This document shows, piece by piece, positions 1-5,053 of a DNA stretch of 5,053 bases. The stretch comes from Yoonia sp. (GTDB lineage: Bacteria > Pseudomonadota > Alphaproteobacteria > Rhodobacterales > Rhodobacteraceae). Each line of letters starts with the position of its first letter. The stretch's first letter is position 1. The translations under genes and the position numbers were made by a program. Under the pieces are notes generated by a model. The model was not told the DNA's origin, searched no databases, and worked only from the letters and a program-made list of their open reading frames with translations. The stretch is taken from assembly GCA_028822885.1 (NCBI GenBank), contig JAPKCP010000242.1:1-5053 (forward strand), written 5' to 3'.

Positions 1-1
1 T

Positions 2-479
2 CACCGTTGCACCCGCGGACTTGGCAAGCATATGCAAGCTGGCATCAGCGCTAGCGCAACCCCTCGCCACAAAAACCAGTGCAGTATCGGTGAAAGCGTC
101 AGGTGTAATCGCACCAGTTTGCCATGCAATGCGGGCTTGGCTGTGTAAATCAGCTACTTCCGGGTCCAACAAGGACGCCAAGAAGGTTATTGCGGCCTCG
201 GTCTTGAGGATAAGTCTGCATGCTGTTTCCGATCTTGGATATGGCAGTCGCAGTTGCAAGGCCTTGGGCCTACGTGACGCTATCTGCTGCACTCATAGTC
301 CAAAGTGTGAGGGCCGCCGTGCCAATCACATTAGCTACGGCATGAATACCACACGTCGTCCCGGACCAAAGATGATGCCGGTAATACCGCAAAAATGGAC
401 AATATTGGGACATTGAGGCAAGCGCAACTTGTGGATCTACGGTAGTGCTTTGATGTGAATTCCACCCATGTAATGCGAC
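2..479 (-). pseudogene. Degenerate, frameshifted coding remnant of unknown family
   Basis: Two overlapping minus-strand frames together read like one damaged protein. The upstream frame is open from 491 to 273; its later part (about 350-276) includes the protein-like string GIHAVANVIGTAALTLW and then meets a TAG at 272-270. Beyond that stop the same frame continues sensibly (AQGLATATAISKIGNSMQ, 269-216). The sense then appears to move to a second frame, open from 292 to the window edge at 2, which contains AAITFLASLLDPEVADLHSQ and, near the edge, ADASLHMLAKSAGATV. Dropping one base near 215 joins the two frames. The composition is rich in alanine and leucine and looks helical, but I cannot name a family. 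Because it runs off the window, the missing end could be intact. A shorter live gene starting at GTG 292 is possible, though no good ribosome binding site was seen. Whether this was ever one gene is inference. Confidence 0.35.
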
Positions 480-589
480 GCTGTAACCGGCCTACGCAAC
501 GAGTCGCGCTACCAATAAAAACAATGGGGCACCTCTTGTGCGTCCTGCTCATAGCACGGCCAATCAAGGTCAGCTTTTGGGGGGCGGTC

Positions 590-702
590 TCAACTAATCG
601 ACGCAGCACATGCATTAAACCGCTCTGCAGGAGTTTGGTAGCCCAGCGTCAAACGCTGTCGCGATAACCGTGCAACGTGACTGCATTTGATATTTCTGCC
701 TT
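590..702 (-). pseudogene. C-terminal remnant of an IS30-like transposase
   Basis: The minus-strand frame ending at TGA 592-590 reads RLTLGYQTPAERFNACAAS just before the stop. A TLG-(Y/W/F)-x-TPAE-x-F/L tail followed by a short variable end is typical of the C-terminus of IS30-family transposases, and related tails occur in other DDE integrase-core elements (IS3, IS481). Only about 20-25 residues match. The frame is blocked by a TAA at 703-701, and the catalytic DDE core that should lie at higher coordinates is absent, since the LacI-family gene ends at 821. No terminal inverted repeats were found by eye. It is therefore a fragment left by deletion or decay and cannot be mobile. Assignment to IS30 rather than another integrase-core family is a judgement from remembered motifs. 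Confidence 0.5.
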
Positions 703-820
703 AGATTTTCCTATCATTAAGCGGCAAGATATCGGCGTTCCCAGATAGTTACAAAGGACGCGATTTGACGATAAAGTGTATTTCTATCGGCTCACATTCT
801 ATCAGAATTTTCCAAATTGC
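703..820. other. Intergenic gap downstream of the operon, no gene seen
   Basis: No plausible reading frame is present. The only structure noted just after the regulator stop is a small inverted repeat, ATTCT-ATC-AGAAT at 796-808, with a 5-bp AT-rich stem and no T-tract. This is too weak to call a terminator, so where the operon transcript ends is not visible. Confidence 0.5.
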
Positions 821-1840
821 TTACACATTGCCGTTAGCATGATTGAGGCACCTCAAAGTACCTCTTTCAACAAATTCCGTGGGCATACGGACGGCGCGTG
901 CCTTGCAGTTTTTGTTCTGAAGAACATCTGTTAACAATTCGATAGAAGCGCGAACAATATTTTCGATGGGTTGTCGGATCGTCGTCAAGTTAAAGTTTTG
1001 CCAGCCTGCAATCTTCATGTCATTAAACCCAACAATTCCAACATCATCTGGAACGCCGATCCCAACTGAATTCAAGGCGCTGATTGCACCAATCGCAATA
1101 GCGTCGTCGCAACAAAAATAGGCCTCACAGAGCGGCTTAGCCATTAACCTATGCATCTCGGCATTGCCGGCCTCATAGGAGTACTTGGAAGCGAAACTGT
1201 AGGTCATCGTGGCGTCGGGGGCAGCGCCAATGACTTCAGAAAACCCCGCAATACGATCTATAGTCGAGGATGCTGTTGGCGGCCCACCAAGAAAGCCGAC
1301 CTTGCGATAACCACGTTCAATAAGTTTCTGAGCCGCCATGCGACCACATTCAACATTGCCAATACCAACGACATTGATTGATGGAGAAGCCAATAAGCGG
1401 CCAAACGCGTGAACCACAGGAATGCCCGCGTCGCGGAACGCCTCCGGAAATTCGCAAGGCAACGTCGAGGAAGCGATAATAACACCTTCAACTGAATATC
1501 GAGACAGCAATCTGACTGACTTATCCGGTTCAACTTCATCTGACAGATTGATAAGAACCGGTAAAAGCCCCTGCGCCTGAAGCCCACGTGACAAAAGATC
1601 GAAGACTTCCAAAAACGCTGGGTTTTTGTAGTTGTCTGAAACCAGTCCAATTAACCTTGTTCTTCCATTGCGCAGGCTGCCTGCGATGCGATTGGGCGTG
1701 TACCCGAGGTTTTTGGCAACACGCCCGATTAGTTTCCGCTTTTCGTCTGAGACATATGAACCCGGTGTAAAGTTTCTAGACACGGCCGAACGAGAAACGC
1801 CCGCAGCCTTAGCAACATCGCCTAAGGTGACCCGGTTCAT
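821..1840 (-). CDS. LacI-family transcriptional regulator
   Basis: This is a DNA-binding repressor or activator of the LacI/GalR family, 339 residues, the normal family length. The N-terminal helix-turn-helix spans about residues 5-24 (TLGDVAKAAGVSRSAVSRNF), with Arg17-Ser18 at the specificity positions of the recognition helix. It is followed by the hinge (about 47-60, YTPNRIAGSLRNGR) with the conserved leucine at 56 that inserts into the minor groove. The rest is a periplasmic-binding-protein-like effector domain, with CDD at 244-246 in the usual effector-contact region, GFND at 271-274 and a VERG tail. The ATG at 1840 is chosen because the helix-turn-helix then begins at the usual distance; the frame extends 27 codons further but that part has no family character. 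No clear Shine-Dalgarno precedes this ATG. The gene is 31 bp downstream of the ATPase stop, so it is probably the last gene of the transporter operon and autoregulated. Its effector is probably the imported sugar or a derivative. Confidence 0.93.
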   Translation of the reverse strand: MNRVTLGDVAKAAGVSRSAVSRNFTPGSYVSDEKRKLIGRVAKNLGYTPNRIAGSLRNGRTRLIGLVSDNYKNPAFLEVFDLLSRGLQAQGLLPVLINLSDEVEPDKSVRLLSRYSVEGVIIASSTLPCEFPEAFRDAGIPVVHAFGRLLASPSINVVGIGNVECGRMAAQKLIERGYRKVGFLGGPPTASSTIDRIAGFSEVIGAAPDATMTYSFASKYSYEAGNAEMHRLMAKPLCEAYFCCDDAIAIGAISALNSVGIGVPDDVGIVGFNDMKIAGWQNFNLTTIRQPIENIVRASIELLTDVLQNKNCKARAVRMPTEFVERGTLRCLNHANGNV

Positions 1841-1869
1841 CGACTGGCAAGACACGGGTAACCAACCAT
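1837..1869 (-). other. Ten-codon reading frame overlapping the regulator start
   Basis: ATG at 1869 lies two bases after the ATPase stop (TAAGCATG). It opens a frame of ten codons (MVGYPCLASR) whose TGA overlaps the regulator ATG as ATGA. This arrangement could carry ribosomes from the ATPase to the regulator, which lacks a clear ribosome binding site of its own. No good Shine-Dalgarno sits at the right distance from the mini-frame either, so it may be chance. Confidence 0.2.
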
Positions 1870-1871
1870 GC

Positions 1872-2651
1872 TTAAACGGTGCCGCCCAAACTTCCTTCAA
1901 GAGCGGCCATTTCTTGACCACCTGCCATCATATCCTGAAGTTCGTCTGGTGTGACTTCACCGCGCGCGGCTGTACCAAGCGTCTTGCCACGATTGAGCAC
2001 AGTAAAACGGTCACCTACGGCCATCGCGTGGCGCACGTTGTGTGTAATAAACACAACCGCGATACCCTTCTTACGTACCCTGTCGACAGTGGCCAAAACG
2101 TTGGCGGTTTGCCGCACTCCAAGGGCGGATGTCGGTTCATCGAGGATCAACACCTTGGCACCAAAATGCACCGCCCGCGCGATGGCCACGGTTTGTCGCT
2201 CGCCACCAGACAGTGTCCCAACAGCCTGATCAGGCCCACGCAAGTTGATCCCCATTTCGTTCATTTGCTGCATGGTGACTTCGTTGGCTTTTTCATGATC
2301 GAAAAAAGTGAGACCAGCGATCTTTTTGATAGGTTCATTTCCCATAAAGAAATTTCGGCTGACCGACATAAGCGGGATCATCGCAAGATCTTGATAGACC
2401 GTTGCAATACCTGACGCGATTGCATCACGGGGACGGTCGAAATTCATCGGCTGACCTTCAAAGACAATCTGACCTCTTGTGGGCTTGTGCACACCAGACA
2501 TCGTCTTGATAAAAGTCGATTTCCCCGCGCCATTATCACCCAAAAGACAATGGCATTCACCCGGCAACACGTCGAGAGATACACCAGCCAAAGCGATGAC
2601 AGACCCAAAGTGCTTTTCGATGTTCTTCATCTCAATAAGTGGTTGAGTCAT
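1872..2651 (-). CDS. Sugar ABC transporter ATP-binding protein, single domain (FrcA type)
   Basis: This cytoplasmic ATPase powers the importer. At 259 residues it holds one nucleotide-binding domain, unlike the roughly 500-residue two-domain RbsA/XylG/MglA proteins, so it should work as a homodimer like FrcA of rhizobial fructose uptake. All motifs are present: Walker A GDNGAGKST at 38-46, Q-loop Gln87, signature LSGGE at 147-151, Walker B VLILDEPT at 167-174 and switch His204 (ITHN). The D-loop reads SALG instead of the common SALD, a form I recall in this subfamily. The ATG at 2651 is one base after the permease stop (TAA-G-ATG), and its GGGGAG at 2664-2659 lies inside the permease gene, so translation is probably coupled. 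The fructose system is cited for architecture only; the substrate here is unknown. Confidence 0.95.
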   Translation of the reverse strand: MTQPLIEMKNIEKHFGSVIALAGVSLDVLPGECHCLLGDNGAGKSTFIKTMSGVHKPTRGQIVFEGQPMNFDRPRDAIASGIATVYQDLAMIPLMSVSRNFFMGNEPIKKIAGLTFFDHEKANEVTMQQMNEMGINLRGPDQAVGTLSGGERQTVAIARAVHFGAKVLILDEPTSALGVRQTANVLATVDRVRKKGIAVVFITHNVRHAMAVGDRFTVLNRGKTLGTAARGEVTPDELQDMMAGGQEMAALEGSLGGTV

Positions 2652-2652
2652 C

Positions 2653-3774
2653 TTATTTCTCCCCTGTGATGAGGCGGCGGATGTACGTGTTCAGGATCAC
2701 AGCAAACAAGAGGATCACACCAAGGAACACGCGGAACAGTGAACTTTCAACACCTGCAAAGAACAGGCCTTGTTGGACCACCCCAAAGATTAACGCGCCA
2801 AGTGCAGCACCAATCACAGAGCCATATCCGCCAGTCAGAAGCGCTCCGCCGATAACAACGGATATGATTGCCTCAAATTCCTTGAGCAACCCGCGATCCG
2901 CGCCAGCCGACCCAAATTCGATAACCTGTGCTGTTGCAAAAACGGTCGCACAGAAGGCAGTAAACATGAACATCATGATCTTGACGCGCGTCACAGGGAC
3001 ACCAGCATAGCGGGCCGCTTGTGCGTCGCCTCCGACTGCAAATATCCAGTTTCCAAACCTTGTGCGGGTCAGAACAATATGGCCGAAAGCAATCAATACC
3101 AATGCCCAAACAATTAACATCGGGATGCCGTCAACAACGGGATCTCCAGCGCGGGTTCCGCGTGTGAATGTCGTTATCCAGCCGGCTTCACCCATCCATT
3201 GGAAAAGGCCTTTCAGAATTTTTCCACCAAATATCGGCGCGAGCCAGTCACCTTCAGCAGCCTCTCTAACGCCGCCAATAATAGTCTTTTGTGTTGTCGC
3301 GATTGCTGCAAAAATTGTTAGTCCACGCAAGATATAGAGGAAGGCAAGCGTGACGATAAAACTTGGGAGCCCAGTTTTGACAACCAGCCAACCATTCACG
3401 CCGCCCAGAGCGACGCAAAGTATAAATGTGGCGATGATCGCTATCCACATTGGGACGCCGAATGTCACACTCATTAACGCGATCGACATGCCGGCAAAGC
3501 CGATCATGGATCCAACGGAAAGATCGAATTCGCCTGCAATCATCAGAAGGCATGCACCGACAGCTATGATTGCGAATTGTGCTGAAACAATGGACCAGTT
3601 CATCACACCTTGTGGGTTGAACATGCCTGAATCGCCTGCCAGCAACAGGAAGAAGATGAAAACAAGAACCGTCCCAACTATTCCGCCAAGTTCTGGACGG
3701 ATCAGTGCTTGTCGGAATCTCGACGACTCCTTTACGCGTTCGTCAGCGTTATTCATTTTTGCATTGTCAGACAT
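2653..3774 (-). CDS. Sugar ABC transporter permease (BPD_transp_2, FrcC/RbsC type)
   Basis: This integral inner-membrane subunit forms the translocation path for the sugar, probably as a homodimer. Its 373 residues contain many hydrophobic helices: a first span at about 30-46, a dense block from 60 to 160, and a C-terminal block from 217 to 367. Family signatures are GEFDLSVGS at 81-89, GGDAQAARYAGVPV at 249-262 and the glycine-rich SVVIGGALLTGGYGS at 306-320, with the EFEA just before it in the region expected to contact the ATPase. Residues about 160-216 form a polar stretch between helices that makes it longer than E. coli RbsC (about 320 residues); FrcC-type permeases are also longer. The ATG at 3774 is preferred over Met7 because GGGGAGAG at 3788-3781 sits at good spacing. 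It lies between the binding-protein and ATPase genes, as expected for such operons. Confidence 0.94.
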   Translation of the reverse strand: MSDNAKMNNADERVKESSRFRQALIRPELGGIVGTVLVFIFFLLLAGDSGMFNPQGVMNWSIVSAQFAIIAVGACLLMIAGEFDLSVGSMIGFAGMSIALMSVTFGVPMWIAIIATFILCVALGGVNGWLVVKTGLPSFIVTLAFLYILRGLTIFAAIATTQKTIIGGVREAAEGDWLAPIFGGKILKGLFQWMGEAGWITTFTRGTRAGDPVVDGIPMLIVWALVLIAFGHIVLTRTRFGNWIFAVGGDAQAARYAGVPVTRVKIMMFMFTAFCATVFATAQVIEFGSAGADRGLLKEFEAIISVVIGGALLTGGYGSVIGAALGALIFGVVQQGLFFAGVESSLFRVFLGVILLFAVILNTYIRRLITGEK

Positions 3775-3797
3775 TTTTTGCTCTCCCCAACTAGAAA

Positions 3798-3821
3798 GGG
3801 CGGCGGTTATTACCGCCGCCC
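3798..3821 (-). promoter_or_regulatory. GC-rich intercistronic hairpin after the binding-protein gene
   Basis: GGGCGGCGGT and ACCGCCGCCC form a perfect 10-bp stem with a four-base loop, in the 60-bp gap between the binding-protein stop and the permease start. On the transcript it is followed only by UUUCUAG, so it is a poor full terminator. It more likely protects the 3' end of the binding-protein message or causes partial termination, which would keep the binding protein in excess over the membrane subunits. The stem is seen directly; the role is inferred from similar hairpins in other sugar-transport operons such as malE-malF. Confidence 0.75.
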
Positions 3822-3834
3822 AAATTGCCTCAAC

Positions 3835-4782
3835 TTAGCGGTAGACGCCTGCCATACTGGCAACTGCGTCAATGGTGTCCTTGGTCACGAAACCAGGGCC
3901 CGAGTTGATGTTATGCGGAACCCGCAGGCCATAGCGATTGTAGTTCGCCATCAACACAACAGCGAGATACCCTTGGAAGAACGGCTGTTGGTCAATTGCC
4001 CACAACACGATGTCTTCTTTGATACCAGCCGAGATTTCGGAGCTAAGATCAAAGGTTCCAAAATAGATATCACCCGCAAGACCATTTTCCTTAACGGCTT
4101 CGATTGTTGGACCGGCCGAGGTTGGACCAAGCGTCAAGATCGCATCGGTTTCAGGGTTGGCTGAAAGGTACGCAAGAACCTTGTTCTTGATTTCCCCTGG
4201 ATCTTGACCGCTATCGATCATCTGATTGCCCAAGTCAGCGCCGATGGCATCCGCAAAGCCCTGACAACGCTCAACCGAAGCACCGTTAGTGATATAGTGG
4301 TTCACACATAGGAACGATTCAACACCTGCAGCGGCTGCTTTTGTACCCGCTGCGTGGCCGGCATCGTATTCTGGCTGACCAATGTGCATAAGGGCGCCCA
4401 TCGCAGCAGATTGCTCGTGAGAACCCGAATTTACAGTAATAACTGGAATACCCTGATCAACTGCGTTCATGACTGGGCCAGAAAGCGCGTCAAAGTCAGC
4501 GATGCTGAGGATGATACCATCTGGGCCAGAAGCTGCTGCTTGCTCAACAATCCGCGCCATATCGGCGATATCACCGGTCGGTGGGTTACGATATTCAACC
4601 GTCACGCCAAGTTCTTCTTCGGCAATTCCAAGCGATGTCTTGATGGTATTCCACCAGCTGTCGGAATCAGGCGCATGGCTGATAAACACATAACGTTCAC
4701 CTTCGGCCATTGCAGGCCCTGCAAGCGTAGAAAATGCCAATGCAGTAACCGTAGCCGCCGTTGTAAATAAACTTTTCTTCAT
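3835..4782 (-). CDS. Periplasmic sugar-binding protein of an ABC importer (Peripla_BP_4 type)
   Basis: This secreted protein captures the substrate and delivers it to the permease. It has 315 residues from the ATG at 4782, chosen because GGAGG at 4792-4788 lies five bases upstream and a classic signal peptide follows: KK at 2-3, a hydrophobic core and AMA at 24-26, with cleavage predicted before Glu27. There is no lipobox cysteine, so it should be soluble. The mature part is a type I two-lobe fold. It opens with YVFISHAPDSDSWWN (31-45), where aromatic and polar residues usually stack on the sugar. DGIILS (88-93) and GIPVITVNS (111-119) are characteristic strands, and Asp245 (TFDLSS) and Gln265 (IDQQPFFQGY) lie where ligand contacts are expected. 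Cys159 and Cys173 could form a disulfide. It is first in the operon, followed by a stable hairpin, as is common for the most abundant component. The ligand is not determinable here; pentoses, hexoses and polyols such as inositol are all possible. Confidence 0.93.
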   Translation of the reverse strand: MKKSLFTTAATVTALAFSTLAGPAMAEGERYVFISHAPDSDSWWNTIKTSLGIAEEELGVTVEYRNPPTGDIADMARIVEQAAASGPDGIILSIADFDALSGPVMNAVDQGIPVITVNSGSHEQSAAMGALMHIGQPEYDAGHAAGTKAAAAGVESFLCVNHYITNGASVERCQGFADAIGADLGNQMIDSGQDPGEIKNKVLAYLSANPETDAILTLGPTSAGPTIEAVKENGLAGDIYFGTFDLSSEISAGIKEDIVLWAIDQQPFFQGYLAVVLMANYNRYGLRVPHNINSGPGFVTKDTIDAVASMAGVYR

Positions 4783-4787
4783 TCTTT

Positions 4788-4792
4788 CCTCC
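4788..4792 (-). promoter_or_regulatory. Strong ribosome binding site deciding the binding-protein start
   Basis: GGAGG stands five bases before the ATG at 4782 (GGAGGAAAGAATG). An in-frame ATG at 4803 would start the protein seven residues earlier, but that choice puts this strong site inside the gene and adds charged residues (EER) before the signal peptide, so it is rejected. Confidence 0.85.
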
Positions 4793-4845
4793 ATGTTGGG
4801 CATATTTTGGTTGGTTGCGCTATATTAGTGTTCAGATCGCCCCCC

Positions 4846-4866
4846 AAACACATCCCTAATGTGTTT
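4846..4866. promoter_or_regulatory. Perfect 21-bp inverted repeat, candidate operator
   Basis: AAACACAT and ATGTGTTT are perfect 8-bp arms around CCCTA, 63 bp upstream of the binding-protein start. The odd 21-bp length equals that of lac O1, and the repeat touches the proposed -10 element, so a bound regulator would block transcription start. The most economical partner is the LacI-family protein encoded at the end of the operon. The centre lacks the CG step common in LacI-family sites, so another regulator is possible. No second copy was seen in the window. Confidence 0.55.
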
Positions 4867-4893
4867 ATCCTTGCACACGCGTTGTTGTGACAG
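4864..4893 (-). promoter_or_regulatory. Candidate sigma-70-type promoter of the transporter operon
   Basis: On the minus strand CTGTCA (4893-4888) and GATAAA (4869-4864) each match four of six consensus bases and are separated by 18 bp. Transcription would begin inside or just after the 21-bp inverted repeat, leaving a leader of roughly 70-75 bases. An alternative -10, TAATAT near 4826-4821, has no good -35 partner. The match is modest, and its position next to the repeat adds most of the weight. Confidence 0.35.
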
Positions 4894-4953
4894 ATTGGCA
4901 CATGGCGATTGAATGAACAGGGTAACTATATCCAATCTGGACATTCGTGACTT

Positions 4954-5053
4954 TTATTGGCAACCCACTTCGTTGTCTTGCGCCAGCCGATGATTGATTT
5001 CGAGTTGAGCTTCGTCCAACGCTTGTTTGATTGGTGTTTGTCCTTGCACCGGC
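4954..5053 (-). CDS. 3' end of an upstream gene, possibly a family 1 solute-binding protein
   Basis: A minus-strand frame enters from the window edge and ends at TAA 4956-4954, giving the last 32 residues, including GQTPIKQALDEAQLEINHRL. An amphipathic tail of the form 'TP-x-x-ALDEA-x-x-x-IN-x-x-L' is common at the C-terminus of family 1 extracellular solute-binding proteins of sugar ABC systems, which makes that the best guess. It would be a different binding-protein class from the one at 3835-4782. The short length limits certainty, and the match is from memory of typical tails. The stop lies 171 bp before the next start, with no clear terminator between, so the two genes may or may not share a transcript. 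Confidence 0.45.
   Translation of the reverse strand, partial: PVQGQTPIKQALDEAQLEINHRLAQDNEVGCQ

Noticed and set aside
21..416. Plus-strand open frame of 131 codons
   Set aside because: It lies opposite the minus-strand remnant, has no family motif and no visible ribosome binding site, and mirrors the more protein-like minus frames.
331..615. Minus-strand open frame of 94 codons beginning inside the transposase tail
   Set aside because: It starts in another frame within the IS30-like remnant, is rich in Arg, Ser and Cys with no recognisable motif, and is probably a chance opening in decayed DNA.
796..808. Small inverted repeat after the regulator stop as a terminator
   Set aside because: The stem is only five AT-rich base pairs with a three-base loop and no following T-tract on the transcript.
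1632..2414. Long plus-strand open frame of 260 codons opposite the regulator and ATPase
   Set aside because: It is antisense to two well-supported genes and its composition (many His, Arg, Cys and Thr) is that of a shadow frame.
4838..4848. CGCCCCCCAAA shared with the minus strand near 576-586
   Set aside because: The match is only about 11 bases of a simple C-run followed by A's, in opposite orientations; too short to indicate a shared element end.
4871..4893. CACACGCG...TTGTG as a second operator with a CG centre
   Set aside because: The ACGCGT core is palindromic for only six bases and the outer CACA/TGTG arms are not centred on it, so no consistent dyad can be drawn.

Overview
The window shows a single minus-strand operon for a carbohydrate ABC importer and its regulator, flanked by intergenic and degenerate DNA. 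The genes look alphaproteobacterial, most likely Rhodobacterales. That is inferred from the single-domain FrcA-type ATPase paired with a long FrcC-type permease, the moderate base composition judged by eye, and the style of the LacI-type regulator. No taxonomic marker gene is present, so the assignment is tentative.

In order of transcription (high to low coordinates), the layout is as follows. 5053-4954 holds the last codons of an upstream minus-strand gene, possibly a family 1 solute-binding protein. 4953-4783 is a regulatory gap with a candidate promoter and a perfect 21-bp inverted repeat that looks like an operator. 4782-3835 encodes a secreted periplasmic sugar-binding protein. 3821-3798 is a 10-bp GC-rich hairpin between genes. 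3774-2653 encodes the membrane permease. 2651-1872 encodes the ATPase, which starts one base after the permease stop. 1840-821 encodes a LacI-family regulator. The binding protein would capture a sugar or polyol in the periplasm, the permease and ATPase (probably both as dimers) would import it, and the regulator would sense the ligand or a product and control the operon, probably at the 21-bp repeat. The actual substrate cannot be read from the sequence, and no catabolic enzyme lies in the window.

Positions 1-820 carry no convincing intact gene. About 590-702 (minus) encodes what looks like the C-terminal tail of an IS30-type transposase with nothing intact before it. About 2-479 (minus) reads as a broken coding sequence with a stop and a frameshift; I do not recognise its family. 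703-820 holds no gene and no clear terminator.

I found no RNA gene, CRISPR array or complete mobile element. The most interesting points are the candidate operator overlapping the promoter, the hairpin after the binding-protein gene, a 10-codon reading frame overlapping the regulator start as ATGA, and the decayed DNA downstream. None of this amounts to a new biological system.
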